NCBI GenBank assembly: GCA_028284485.1
Contig: JANQRQ010000075.1
Coordinates: 1-45,676 of the forward strand
Reading direction: 5' to 3'
DNA from: Planctomycetaceae bacterium
GTDB taxonomy: Bacteria; Planctomycetota; Planctomycetia; Planctomycetales; Planctomycetaceae
DNA length: 45,676 bases
Below, piece by piece: positions 8,384-17,424 of this stretch. The position numbers were made by a program, and so were the translations under genes. The notes beneath the pieces were generated by a model that was given only the letters and a program-made list of their open reading frames with translations, was not told the origin of the DNA and ran no database searches. Each line of letters begins with the position of its first letter. Position 1 is the first letter of the stretch.

Positions 8384-8850
8384 CAGACACAGACAGGAAT
8401 GTCTGTGCCACTGGATGAAGGTAGAAACTTCGACCGGATTGTCATTGCCCAATTCACCGGGACAGGAAGTTCGTGCCACCTGATAAGTGTGCGGATCGGA
8501 GAGAGATTTCTGAGCATCCTCACAATCGTTTATCTGAGACCACGGGTGCCATGCTCATTTCGCGACCTTGCTGCCGATCGGCTTGGTGAGTGCGCTGGTG
8601 TTCCAGCCATCAACTCATCCTCTAAATGGCGAGATCACCGAAGTTCAATAAACCTTCACCGGACTGCGAAACGATAATTCGTTTTCGCATGCGACGCCCG
8701 CCGAAGCGACGATGATCTCGGTTGACTCGTCTGTACAACGCGGGTTGAGGTCGCTAAAAGTTGCACAGATGATCATACCGGTGCGACGACACGCCAACCG
8801 TTTGAGGCTCGTCCCGTTGTCGACCGATCTGCTACGAGGAGAACGATCGC
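8342..8850. other. Intergenic region holding the gene-tail duplication
   Basis: No complete gene is present. It contains a perfect hairpin CACAGACA-GGAA-TGTCTGTG at 8388-8407, the second copy of the 133-bp repeat, and the leader of the glutamate dehydrogenase gene with a GAGGAG Shine-Dalgarno at its right end. Only the duplicated tail at 8561-8651 is coding-like. Confidence 0.6.
8561..8693 (+). pseudogene. 133-bp direct repeat, copy 2: orphan tail of the membrane protein gene
   Basis: This copy preserves the reading frame for the last 30 residues (ATLLPIGL to ITEVQ stop) but lacks the upstream part and a start codon, so it is a gene remnant. Near-identity to copy 1 points to a recent duplication, or to a deletion between two full copies that left a tail. 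Confidence 0.75.
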
Positions 8851-10152
8851 ATGACGCATTCTGATGACGGTGTATTTGCTGATGCCATTCAACGACTTGA
8901 TCGCGCTTTCGAATATGCCGACATCGACGAAGAAGCTTTGTTGCGTCTCAAGCACCCCAAAGCCATGTTGGAAGTTTCGATTCCCGTACGGCGAGACGAC
9001 GGGTCGCTGAGCATTTACCGCGGCTATCGAGTGCGGCACGACGATACACGTGGCCCGACCAAGGGGGGCATCCGCTATCACCCCAGCGTCGATCTTTCCG
9101 AGGTCAAAGCGCTAGCGTTTTGGATGACATGCAAGTGCGCGGTTGTCGGGATTCCCTATGGCGGCGGCAAAGGGGGCATTATCGTTAATCCCAAGGAATT
9201 GTCCCGGTTGGAACTCGAACGGTTGAGCCGAGGATTTATCCGCAACATTTGCGACTTTATCGGACCGGAAACCGATGTGCCGGCCCCCGATATGTATACC
9301 AACGCGATGATCATGGGCTGGATGATGGACGAGTACTCCAAAATCCGCCGTCAACGAACTCCGGCGGTGATTACCGGCAAACCGATTCCGCTGGGTGGCA
9401 GCCTCGGTCGCGACGACGCCACCGGACGAGGCGCTTATTACTGCATCAAGGAGATGGAGGAACGACATCACTGGGATCCCCGGCAAAAACGGGTCGCCGT
9501 TCAAGGATTCGGCAACGCGGGGCAACATGTCGCTCGGCTGCTGCACGCCGACGGTTATCACATCGTGGCGGTCAGCGATTCACGGGGCGGCATTTACAAG
9601 CAAGATGGGTTCGATATCCCCAGCCTGATGTATGCCAAAAACGAAAGCCGGCAACTCAAAGCGGTCTATTGTGAAGGCTCGGTGTGCGAAGCGGTCGAAG
9701 CCGACTCGATTACCAATGAAGAGCTACTGGAACTCGACGTCGATTTGCTGATTCCTGCGGCACTGGAGAATCAAATCACCGAAGAGAATGCCAAACGAAT
9801 CAAGGCACCGATCGTTGTGGAAGTGGCGAATGGACCGACGACCAACGAAGCGGATGAAATCCTCAACGCGGCGGGGAAGACTGTCATCCCCGATATTCTC
9901 GCCAATGCCGGCGGTGTGACTGTGAGCTATTTCGAATGGCTGCAAAACAAAGCGGGCGATTATTGGGAAGTTGACCGCGTCCATACGCGCTTGCAGTCGA
10001 TCATGTCGCGCGAGTTTCGTGCCATTCACGACCGCATGGAAGAGCACTCACTCGATATGCGGACCGCTGCCTACGCGCACGCGCTGTCGCGGATCGGCGA
10101 GGCGATCGCTGCGCAAGGGACAAGCCGTTACTTCAGCCGAGACAGCGGCTAG
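8851..10152 (+). CDS. gdhA: Glu/Leu/Phe/Val dehydrogenase, probably glutamate dehydrogenase
   Basis: This 433-residue protein matches the family's usual length. The N-terminal substrate domain contains [17 protein letters not shown] and the active-site signature [14 protein letters not shown] with catalytic Lys107. The C-terminal Rossmann domain has [14 protein letters not shown] (GxGNxG from about residue 219) followed by DSRGGIY. It interconverts glutamate and 2-oxoglutarate plus ammonium in the cytoplasm, linking nitrogen and carbon metabolism. The overall pattern resembles the NAD-type RocG/GudB class more than the larger NADPH hexamers, but the cofactor is inferred. GAGGAG precedes the ATG. 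The TAG stop is the first three bases of repeat element B. Confidence 0.95.
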   Translation: MTHSDDGVFADAIQRLDRAFEYADIDEEALLRLKHPKAMLEVSIPVRRDDGSLSIYRGYRVRHDDTRGPTKGGIRYHPSVDLSEVKALAFWMTCKCAVVGIPYGGGKGGIIVNPKELSRLELERLSRGFIRNICDFIGPETDVPAPDMYTNAMIMGWMMDEYSKIRRQRTPAVITGKPIPLGGSLGRDDATGRGAYYCIKEMEERHHWDPRQKRVAVQGFGNAGQHVARLLHADGYHIVAVSDSRGGIYKQDGFDIPSLMYAKNESRQLKAVYCEGSVCEAVEADSITNEELLELDVDLLIPAALENQITEENAKRIKAPIVVEVANGPTTNEADEILNAAGKTVIPDILANAGGVTVSYFEWLQNKAGDYWEVDRVHTRLQSIMSREFRAIHDRMEEHSLDMRTAAYAHALSRIGEAIAAQGTSRYFSRDSG

Positions 10153-10240
10153 AGCAGGTTGCTCTTTCCTATGCCCTCGAAGTACGGTTTTTACAAGGTC
10201 AATGCCGTGTGACCGCGAGGCAGGACGGTTACACATTTTC
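10150..10240 (+). repeat. Dispersed element B, copy 1 (91 bp)
   Basis: This element aligns without gaps over 91 bp to 35258-35348, roughly four fifths identical by eye. Shared blocks include GCTCTTTCC, CCGTGTGACCGCG and GCAGGACGGT. It begins at the stop codon of gdhA and is followed by element A copy 3. Confidence 0.85.
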
Positions 10241-10251
10241 TATAAACGCTT

Positions 10252-10353
10252 TAGAGCTGCTTACTTTCTCTCGTGGGCGTTTCCGGCTCGTAGAAGCAGG
10301 CTACCACAGCACAAATCACCATTGTCGCGGCCACAAATCAGCGTAACGCGCTG
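10252..10353 (+). repeat. Dispersed element A, copy 3 (102 bp)
   Basis: This is a diverged copy (TAGAGCTGCTTAC start, CAGCGTAACGCGCTG end) that keeps the 102-bp length and the core CTCGTGGGCGTTTC. It lies in sense downstream of gdhA, in the convergent gap before the dioxygenase gene. Confidence 0.88.
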
Positions 10354-10359
10354 AAGGAA

Positions 10360-11040
10360 TCAGCCGGCGGAATCGGCATCCTCGGGCGTTAACCCCATGA
10401 CGATGTCGAATTTCGCAGTTTCTTCACCGACGTGGGATCCTTTAAGCGGCTTGAAGTCGACCATCAGCGAGTCGTACGCCTTCTTATTCTCGCGAATGGA
10501 TCGCAGCACGCCGTCGCGGGCATTGCCGGCGTGCCCTTTGATGTAGCACTGCGTCGTGAATTTGTCGCGGCCCTTCATCTTCACCGCGAAGTGAATATGC
10601 GGAGTGCGCCCGGGGTAAGGAACCGGCTTAATCGTGCGGAAGTAATACTCACCGGTCGATCCGGTCAAAAAGCGGCCGAATCCTTGGAAGTTGGAATCGC
10701 GATTTTCGGAATTACCACTGCCGCTATGCAGATAGACGGCGTTATTGTCGACTTGCCAGATTTCGACGAGAGCATTGCGAATGGGGCTGCCGCTGGTGTC
10801 GAGCAAACGCCCACTCAAATGAGTAATCGTACCGACGGCCGGCGTGATTCCGTCGTTAATGATCAACAAGTCGTTATCGGTATCTAAGGGGAGTTTGTCG
10901 GGATAAAACGGACCCTCCGTTTGGTGGGGCGTGCGCATTAATTCTTCGGCAAACAATCCCGACGTGGTGAATGCAGCGGCACTAAATGCCATGCCCTGCA
11001 AGAATTCCCGTCGAGTGCGCGGCAGTGGATTGATTCTCAC
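10360..11040 (-). CDS. Tat-exported intradiol ring-cleavage dioxygenase
   Basis: This 226-residue protein begins with a twin-arginine signal (RTRREFLQGMAFSAAAF) and then shows the catechol/protocatechuate dioxygenase fold of beta strands. The non-heme Fe(III) ligands of the family can be placed: Tyr in NAVYLHSG, Tyr in PVPYPGR, and the two His of PHIHF. GHLSG/GRLLDTSGSPIRNALVEIWQ is the usual strand block. It would cleave catechol-type rings outside the cytoplasm, a placement common in planctomycete paralogues whose natural substrate is not established. The start is GTG at 11040, supported by AAGGGGA upstream. No aromatic-pathway neighbours are present. Confidence 0.88.
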   Translation of the reverse strand: MRINPLPRTRREFLQGMAFSAAAFTTSGLFAEELMRTPHQTEGPFYPDKLPLDTDNDLLIINDGITPAVGTITHLSGRLLDTSGSPIRNALVEIWQVDNNAVYLHSGSGNSENRDSNFQGFGRFLTGSTGEYYFRTIKPVPYPGRTPHIHFAVKMKGRDKFTTQCYIKGHAGNARDGVLRSIRENKKAYDSLMVDFKPLKGSHVGEETAKFDIVMGLTPEDADSAG

Positions 11041-11148
11041 GACAGTCCCCTTGTCATTTGATAGACAGTTTGAAGTGATCAGCCGGATTCGCCGTTAACG
11101 AATAAACCGGCAAGTCGCCCGAAAGTTCCGCCGAATCAGGGAATTGCC

Positions 11149-12756
11149 CTACGATCCGGTCGTGCGAAATTGTTTCTGCCAATCCGCCGGCATCACACTG
11201 ATGTCAGTATCGTCCTGGTAATGGCCCCGTAACGCTTCCAGCTCGTCCTTCATACGGGCGATGATGTCGGCATATTCTGCGTTGCCGTACGCGTTCATCA
11301 ATTCGTCGGGATCCTTCTCGAGATCGTAAAACTCCCATTCGTCGAACTGGTAGAAACGAATGAGTTTGTAACGATCGTTGCGGATCCCATAATGCCGGGC
11401 CACCATGTGCACGCTCGGATACTCATGGTAGTGGTAGTAAATCGACTTCCGCCAATCGGCAGGCTGTTCCCCTTTGAACAGCGGCACAAGCGAGGCCCCC
11501 TGCATGTCGCTTGGAATGTCAGCTCCCGCGATCTCCAAAAACGTTTCGGCATAGTCGAGATTCTGAATCAGGCTGGTGTTCACCGAACCGGGATTGGTGA
11601 CGCCGGGCCACTTCACAATGAACGGCATCTTCAATGATTCTTCATACATCCATCGCTTGTCGAACCAACCGTGATCGCCCAAATAGAATCCCTGGTCGGA
11701 ACAATAGATGACAATCGTGTTTTCATCGAGCCCCGATTCGTCGAGGTAGGCCATCAGCCGGCCCAGACTTTCATCGACCCCTTTGATGCAGCGGAGATAG
11801 TCTTTCATGTACCGTTGGTACTTCCAACGCACGAGGTCATCGCCAGTCAGATTGGCTTTACGAAACGCTTCGTTCTTGGGCTCGTAGGCGGCATCCCAGG
11901 CTTGTCGCTGGGCGGCGGTCATTTTTTCCAAGTTCCGAAAGCCGGAACGGTCGCCTGATTTCACCTTTTCGGGATCCCAGTTTTCGTCAGGCGAAACGAA
12001 CAGGTCGTACACGAGATTCATGTGCCGATCGATTTCCATCTCCTGAAATCGAGCGGGGCTGGCGTTGTCTTGCCATTTGTCGAATAACGTCGGCGCTTCG
12101 GGAATATCGATGTCGTCGTACAGATTGAGATGCCGCAACGGCGGCATCCAGCAGCGGTGCGGCGCCTTGTGTTGACACATCAGCATGAACGGCTTGTCGG
12201 CATCGCGTCCTTCTTTGAGCCAATCAAGGGCGTAGTCGGTCACCAGGTCGGTGCAATACCCTTCGACTTGTTCGCGGCCTTCCGGTGTGATGAAGACCGG
12301 GTTGTAATAGTCTCCTTGTCCTGGCAACACACGCCAATAGTCGAAGCCCTGCGGATTCGATTTGAGGTGCCATTTGCCAATCATCGCCGTTTCGTAGCCG
12401 ACTTTTCGTAACAGCTTGGGGAAAGTCTGCTGCGCGCCATCGAAGTTGTTGCCATTATGCATGAAGCCATTTAAATGGCTGTGCTTGCCGGTTTGAATGA
12501 CAGCCCGACTCGGTCCGCAAATCGAATTCGTGCAAAAGCTGTTTTGAAACAACATACCCTGCGCCGCCAAGCGATCGATGTTGGGCGTGGGGTTGATGCT
12601 CTGAAGGTAACCGCCGTAGGCCCCGATGGCATGCGGAGCATGGTCGTCGGTGAAGAGAAACAAAATATTCGGGCGGTCGGCAGCGAAAGCCGCGCGAGAA
12701 CCGAGCAGCGCGCCGACGATCATCAGAACAGCAAGGACTCTTTGGTTGCGAATCAC
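11149..12756 (-). CDS. Exported S1-family sulfatase
   Basis: This 535-residue protein has a signal peptide ([19 protein letters not shown]). It starts the sulfatase fold with [13 protein letters not shown], supplying two metal-binding Asp. The formylglycine motif CGPSR (Cys80-Arg84) is canonical, followed by [24 protein letters not shown] and the late [13 protein letters not shown] complete the metal and sulfate site. It should hydrolyse sulfate esters, or N-sulfates, of exported or algal polysaccharides once Cys80 is converted by a formylglycine-generating enzyme (not in the window). The start is GTG at 12756 with AGGA upstream. No glycosidase neighbour hints at the substrate. Confidence 0.95.
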   Translation of the reverse strand: MIRNQRVLAVLMIVGALLGSRAAFAADRPNILFLFTDDHAPHAIGAYGGYLQSINPTPNIDRLAAQGMLFQNSFCTNSICGPSRAVIQTGKHSHLNGFMHNGNNFDGAQQTFPKLLRKVGYETAMIGKWHLKSNPQGFDYWRVLPGQGDYYNPVFITPEGREQVEGYCTDLVTDYALDWLKEGRDADKPFMLMCQHKAPHRCWMPPLRHLNLYDDIDIPEAPTLFDKWQDNASPARFQEMEIDRHMNLVYDLFVSPDENWDPEKVKSGDRSGFRNLEKMTAAQRQAWDAAYEPKNEAFRKANLTGDDLVRWKYQRYMKDYLRCIKGVDESLGRLMAYLDESGLDENTIVIYCSDQGFYLGDHGWFDKRWMYEESLKMPFIVKWPGVTNPGSVNTSLIQNLDYAETFLEIAGADIPSDMQGASLVPLFKGEQPADWRKSIYYHYHEYPSVHMVARHYGIRNDRYKLIRFYQFDEWEFYDLEKDPDELMNAYGNAEYADIIARMKDELEALRGHYQDDTDISVMPADWQKQFRTTGS

Positions 12757-13189
12757 GGTATCAGTTCCTCATGGATGGAATTCCGAAGAAATGTGCTTCG
12801 TCGATTGTACCGGGTCATCGGGTGTTCTGCACAACTTCTCCGCGAATTGTTTTGACGGGTATGCACTGTCAGGAAATCGCAGCGGAATCGTTGGCGCGCA
12901 CGATCTCCGCGAAACGATCAATCCATTCACAGTTGGTGATTTGATGAATCGAGTTCGGACTGGAGATCTTCCGCGCAGCGTCCGGTCTGACCGTTTTTGA
13001 AGATGCACATTTGCAATTTTTCGGGCAGAAACCGCGTGCATTACCGCGTCCACTAGAAGAAGAGTTCGGTCTCAGAATTCATCGAAACTGGACCTAACTC
13101 CTTCCCTCGCTGACGCGTCGGATTACTGAAGTCGAAAATGTGCAACTTCAAAGTCTGACCGCATGGCCGACTTCCCCGAGGGTCGGGTC
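12757..13189. other. Gene-free stretch between the sulfatase and cysK
   Basis: No supported gene is present. A segment at 13104-13122 (CCCTCGCTGACGCGTCGG) matches one arm of the imperfect palindrome at 42170-42191, so it looks like a solitary half of a dispersed intergenic repeat. Confidence 0.5.
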
Positions 13190-14122
13190 CTACTCGCGCG
13201 CGTATTCGAACATCGGCGTCGACAGGTATCGTTCGCCAGAGTCGGGCAGCACGACCACAATCGTCTTGCCTTCGCTTTCGGGACGGGCGGCAACCTTTAA
13301 GGCGGCAGCCATCGCGGCACCGCAACTGATGCCGCAGGTAATCCCCTCTTCCTTGGCGATTCTCGGCGCGAGGTCAAATGCCTCTTCATCGGTCACTTGA
13401 ACGACTTCATCAATAATCGACACATCGAGAATATCGGGAATGAATCCTGCCCCGATTCCCTGAATTTTGTGCTTACCGGGACCGCCGCCGGAAAGCACGG
13501 GGCTGTTGACCGGTTCAACGGCGATGGTATGCAAGGGATGGTTCTTTTCCTGCTTGATATAGCGGGAGACGCCGGTAATTGTTCCACCCGTACCGACACC
13601 AGCCACAAAGATATCAATCTTGCCTTCGGTGTCGTCCCAAATTTCGGGTCCCGTCGTCTTGAAATGGATTTCCGGATTGGCGGGATTCTTAAACTGCTGC
13701 GGGATGAAGAATTCCGGGTTCTCTGCGATTTCTTCTGCCTTGGCAATCGCGCCTTTCATCCCTTCGGCACCGGGCGTGAGGATGAGATTGGCGCCGTACG
13801 AGCGAAGCATCATGCGGCGTTCCATCGACATGGTATCGGGCATGGTCAACGTCAGCGGATAGCCGCGGGCCGCGCAAACGAATGCCAATGCAATACCGGT
13901 GTTGCCGCTCGTCGGTTCGACGACTTGCATCCCCGGTTTGAGCTTTCCCGATTTCTCGGCGTCCCAAATCATCGAGGCGCCGATTCGGCATTTGACGCTA
14001 TAAGCGGGATTGCGGCCTTCGATTTTGGCGAGCACGGTTGCCTTCAGCCCCTCGGTCAGCCGATTGATGCGAACCAATGGTGTGCGGCCGATGGACTCGG
14101 AGTTGTCGGAAAATACTGGCAT
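13190..14122 (-). CDS. cysK: O-acetylserine sulfhydrylase (cysteine synthase A)
   Basis: This 310-residue protein covers the full family. The PLP lysine is Lys44 in [11 protein letters not shown]; the substrate loop is PTSGNTG (71-76); the phosphate-binding glycine loop is [10 protein letters not shown]; and the PLP-N1 serine lies in [10 protein letters not shown]. It makes cysteine from O-acetylserine and sulfide in the cytoplasm. AGGAG eight bases before the ATG supports the start. It stands as a single gene with no cysE nearby. A link to the sulfur-responsive operon at 31.5 kb is possible but not shown. Confidence 0.95.
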   Translation of the reverse strand: MPVFSDNSESIGRTPLVRINRLTEGLKATVLAKIEGRNPAYSVKCRIGASMIWDAEKSGKLKPGMQVVEPTSGNTGIALAFVCAARGYPLTLTMPDTMSMERRMMLRSYGANLILTPGAEGMKGAIAKAEEIAENPEFFIPQQFKNPANPEIHFKTTGPEIWDDTEGKIDIFVAGVGTGGTITGVSRYIKQEKNHPLHTIAVEPVNSPVLSGGGPGKHKIQGIGAGFIPDILDVSIIDEVVQVTDEEAFDLAPRIAKEEGITCGISCGAAMAAALKVAARPESEGKTIVVVLPDSGERYLSTPMFEYARE

Positions 14123-14304
14123 TCGCGCGGCTCCTCACTTGAAAGCTCGTAGATATTGGCAAGAAATCGTGTGCGTCCGTCACGATACGGAATCAGCGCC
14201 CGGTATTATGCAACGTCGGCGTAAATAGGGCAAGCTGTTGCTGACTCATCGGCGTGCTTCGATATTGCCATTAAGCCATTTCCGAATCTGCCACTCGATC
14301 ACGA

Positions 14305-14841
14305 TTAGAACGGTTTGTCGGAATTGATAATCGAATTCGCCTTCTCAAAGTCGGCCAGCGATTTTTCTTTCTGACCCTTTTGTGCGTAGGCGGTGCCGCG
14401 TCCGCGATAGGCGGCGACCGACTGCTTGTCTAAAGCAATCGCTTCGGAGTAGTCGAGAATCGCACGGTTGAAATCGCGTTGCTCCAGGTAGGCGTCACCA
14501 CGGTTCAAATAGGGGATGGCTGCGTGCGGATCCAAATCGATGGCTCGGTCGAAGTCCTCAATCGCACGCGAAAAATTGCCTAGCGCACCATGTGCTTCGC
14601 CGCGGTTGTTGTAGGCCTGTGCCCAATCCGGCTCCTGGCGGATTGCTTCGGAATACGAGGTAACCGCCTTGAAATGATCTCCCTGCTTTTGGTAGCGCAG
14701 CCCCTCGTCGAACGCGTTCTGCGCTCCACGCAGCAGGCGGGAACTTCCCCACAAACCCGCCAGGACAACCAGCAAGGCGGCAAAGGAAACAAGAACGGCG
14801 ACCCGCTGATTGGTCGCACGCTGAGTTGAATCGTGGTGCAT
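14305..14841 (-). CDS. Membrane-anchored TPR protein
   Basis: This 178-residue protein has an N-terminal membrane anchor (VAVLVSFAALLVVLAGLWG) followed by four consecutive tetratricopeptide repeats: GLRYQKQGDHFKAVTSY, AYNNRGEAHGALGNFSRAI, PYLNRGDAYLEQRDFNRAI and AYRGRGTAYAQKGQKEKSL. The repeats should face the periplasm or the other side of the anchor as a protein-binding scaffold; the partner is unknown. A GTG at 14844 directly precedes the ATG chosen here. There is no strong Shine-Dalgarno. Confidence 0.85.
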   Translation of the reverse strand: MHHDSTQRATNQRVAVLVSFAALLVVLAGLWGSSRLLRGAQNAFDEGLRYQKQGDHFKAVTSYSEAIRQEPDWAQAYNNRGEAHGALGNFSRAIEDFDRAIDLDPHAAIPYLNRGDAYLEQRDFNRAILDYSEAIALDKQSVAAYRGRGTAYAQKGQKEKSLADFEKANSIINSDKPF

Positions 14842-15117
14842 CACGGTGTCACTGAAAATGCCTACGCGGAACCGACAAGTTAACCCGGATCAGAATCACA
14901 GCCCCAAACGCCGAATCGCCAAGCGTGCTGTCATGGAACTTAAAGGGACTGCGGAGACGACATTGCCCGATTCTGATCAACAGGCCCGCACGTGCATCTG
15001 CGACTGTTCTAAAACTTTCGAAGGCGTGACGACGATTCCGGCTTGGCAGGACCGATTGTCGTCAGCTCCAAATGTCCGACAGCGTCAAATCCATTTTCGC
15101 GTCAACAAGGACCAACG

Positions 15118-16959
15118 TCAACGGGCACGCCATGCTGCTGAGGCCTGACGTGACTCGGACGACCGGCGGTATGGCTGCACGCCGGCATTCTGCTGAGTCG
15201 GCTCGAATCCTGCAGGGCGTTGGCTGGTTGCGACTGCGGTTGCCGCCTGCCGTTGCGAGGTTGATTCGGAGATGGCTGGACGAAATGGGGTTCGATCTTG
15301 CGACCAACTCGAGTTCGGCGACAGTTGATCCGATATCATTGGCGGCAAATCGCCCGTTGTTCCATCCGTCCGAAAGTAAGCGGAGGTCGGTTGCGGCTGG
15401 GAATTGAGTTCCCCCTGCAGATACGACACGAATTTGGAACTGGCCCGGTTGATGATGACGACCCGGCTCGCAGCACGCGGATTGTTGATTGGTCGAATAA
15501 TGCAGACCACTTCGGCTTCGCCGTTTTCGGCCAATGTTCGCAGCAAACCTTCGTCTGCGCCGGAATCGAAGCGGCCGCGTCCGTTGGCTGTGGCGATCTG
15601 CGTGTCGACGGAGTTCTCGAACTCGGCTTCGCTCGATTCAGTAGCCTCTGCGAATGGATTGCTGCCGTAGATATCGGAAGAATCCATTCCGGAATCTGCA
15701 AATTCGGATGGCATTCGATCTTGATTTCCTACGGCAACGCCAATCGGCGGGGCATTTTGAACTTCGGGAGATTCGGGTCCGGTGCGATACAGCCGGGTTA
15801 ATCCGTTCGCATCTAACAAGTGTTGAACCGCTTTCAGTCCCGCATACAGGCCGCGATCTTCTTTCGGATCAGCCGCAATGCAAACACCAATGACTTGGCC
15901 GTTCGTGTCAAACAATCCGCCGCCACTGCGTCCTTGGATCGGAGTGCCTGTGCATTCGACGTTGTCGGGTCCGAGGTATCGATTCAGTTCGGTCACGCGG
16001 TGCTGTTGTCGTTCAGGCGGTTGCCCGCCACCACAACCGACGCTGAAGACATGTTGGCCTCGGTTCACTTGGTAGGACTCGTCAGCAATACTCGAAACGG
16101 GGACAGCCGAATGAGTCGGAATGGCAATCAGTCCGACGTCGGCGTCCAAATCGTGGCCGATCGCTCGTCCCACGTAGGTTTCGAATCGCTCGCCGTCAAA
16201 CAAATCCACCTGGATCGTGGTGTTGTCGTCGACATTCCGGAAGATATGGCCGCAGGTCAGAATAATCGAACGCCCAGGACGACTGTCGATAATCGTTCCC
16301 GATCCGTAGTTGATTCCCTGCTCATCCTTGATGCGAATTCGCGTACAAACTGTCAGTGGACTGACTTCACGTTGCACATCGTTAGCCGCATCGTCGATAT
16401 TGGCACGCGCGATCATGTCGTCCGACGGGGGAACCGGTTGCTCTTCCTCGCGACGTTTTCCACGCAACGGAAACTGCCAGAATGGTTTCGACTTTTCTTT
16501 CGGCGGTGTCGCCTCGGCGACTTTCGTTTCGCCCATCAACGGCAGTGAACGTGACTTCGGTGGTGGGCTCGATTGAAGATTGACGGCTGGGAAGTTTTCA
16601 GCCGCAATCAGAGTTTCTTCCTCTTGTGCCGGGACATTTTTCGGGATGCGGTTCGACCAGGCGATCAATTGCCGTTCGGAAAGCGCGCCCTCATTCCGCT
16701 GAACTTCCCGGCCGTTGACGACCAGCACCAACGTCGGCAACGCGTTGACGCGGTACTTCGCAGCCAGGGCCCGATTCTGTTCGACATTGACTTTTTGAAT
16801 CGGATAGCCGGCCCGCTGCAGTTTCGAAATCGTGGGCATCATTCGCTGGCACGGCATACACCAGTCGGCGTAGAAGTCGTAAATGACGTTGTCGGGGTCA
16901 ATCTCTGGGTTGGCGCCCAATGCGGCTACCGAGAAGACGAGCGCGGGGATCGTCGTCAT
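15118..16959 (-). CDS. Exported thioredoxin-trypsin-like protease fusion
   Basis: This 613-residue protein joins two enzymes. After a short signal-like start (MTTIPALVFSVAALGA), residues about 20-105 form a thioredoxin domain with active site CMPC (Cys34, Cys37), the cis-Pro region ALPTLVLVVNG and DFYADW. A proline- and lysine-rich linker of about 90 residues follows. Residues about 200-390 form a chymotrypsin-fold protease with TCGH (His238), DADVGLI (Asp274) and GRSGGG (Ser345). The last 200 residues are low complexity, with Gln, Ser and Asn. A very strong AAGGAGG site precedes the ATG. A plausible role is periplasmic thiol and protein quality control. The two activities on one chain are inferred, not proven. 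Confidence 0.9.
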   Translation of the reverse strand: MTTIPALVFSVAALGANPEIDPDNVIYDFYADWCMPCQRMMPTISKLQRAGYPIQKVNVEQNRALAAKYRVNALPTLVLVVNGREVQRNEGALSERQLIAWSNRIPKNVPAQEEETLIAAENFPAVNLQSSPPPKSRSLPLMGETKVAEATPPKEKSKPFWQFPLRGKRREEEQPVPPSDDMIARANIDDAANDVQREVSPLTVCTRIRIKDEQGINYGSGTIIDSRPGRSIILTCGHIFRNVDDNTTIQVDLFDGERFETYVGRAIGHDLDADVGLIAIPTHSAVPVSSIADESYQVNRGQHVFSVGCGGGQPPERQQHRVTELNRYLGPDNVECTGTPIQGRSGGGLFDTNGQVIGVCIAADPKEDRGLYAGLKAVQHLLDANGLTRLYRTGPESPEVQNAPPIGVAVGNQDRMPSEFADSGMDSSDIYGSNPFAEATESSEAEFENSVDTQIATANGRGRFDSGADEGLLRTLAENGEAEVVCIIRPINNPRAASRVVIINRASSKFVSYLQGELNSQPQPTSAYFRTDGTTGDLPPMISDQLSPNSSWSQDRTPFRPAISESTSQRQAATAVATSQRPAGFEPTQQNAGVQPYRRSSESRQASAAWRAR

Positions 16960-17424
16960 GTTTCAGGCCTCCTTGCCCGAAATTGTAAAATTGGCAAATT
17001 GTGGTGGACTATTTTACAAAACGGCGCATTCGGGACTTCCTTGTCCATACACGCGTTTTGCTATGCCTGGCGCCTGGGAATTGCTGAGATAGGGTCGGCG
17101 ACGTGATTTTGGCAAAGTCCAGCAGCTTTAGAAGTGTTGGGGGAATCGAACTCAGGGTTACGCGGGTCAGTATTCAGCACGAAGTGTGCCACACGGCTCG
17201 ATTCTGATTCACCTCGCGCTCGACCGATGGGCATTGTGTACTTTTGCGATTCTCGAGGACTATAATAAGGAGAAGTGGCAACCCAAGCATGGTTCCACAG
17301 TTCGAAGCGAGGCCGCACAACGGGATGGATTCCGGGGCAGACCGAGGCTCGCTCCGTAACCCAATTTTTGGCAATAGGTTGTGTCAGAAATTCGGGCTCA
17401 AAACCTTCCCGCCGAGTGCAACCC
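16960..17424. other. Divergent intergenic region with a perfect -10 box
   Basis: No gene is supported here. The lipoprotein frame opens at a GTG at 17275, but that extension would bury the lipoprotein signal. A TATAAT at 17261-17266 (plus strand) is a likely -10 element; its -35 is not obvious. An AAGGAG at 17267-17272 sits too close (2 nt) to the GTG at 17275 to be a good ribosome site. If transcription starts here, the lipoprotein mRNA has a leader of about 150 nt. Confidence 0.5.

Noticed and set aside
13397..14152. 251-codon plus-strand frame
   Set aside because: It is antisense to cysK, whose PLP site and other motifs are clear. It has no motif of its own.
15820..16548. 242-codon plus-strand frame
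   Set aside because: It is antisense to the protease domain of the thioredoxin-protease fusion, with no domain.
17135..17165. GGGGAATCGAACTC on the plus strand, like the reverse of a tRNA T-arm
   Set aside because: The flanks do not pair as a T-stem and no acceptor or anticodon arm can be built.
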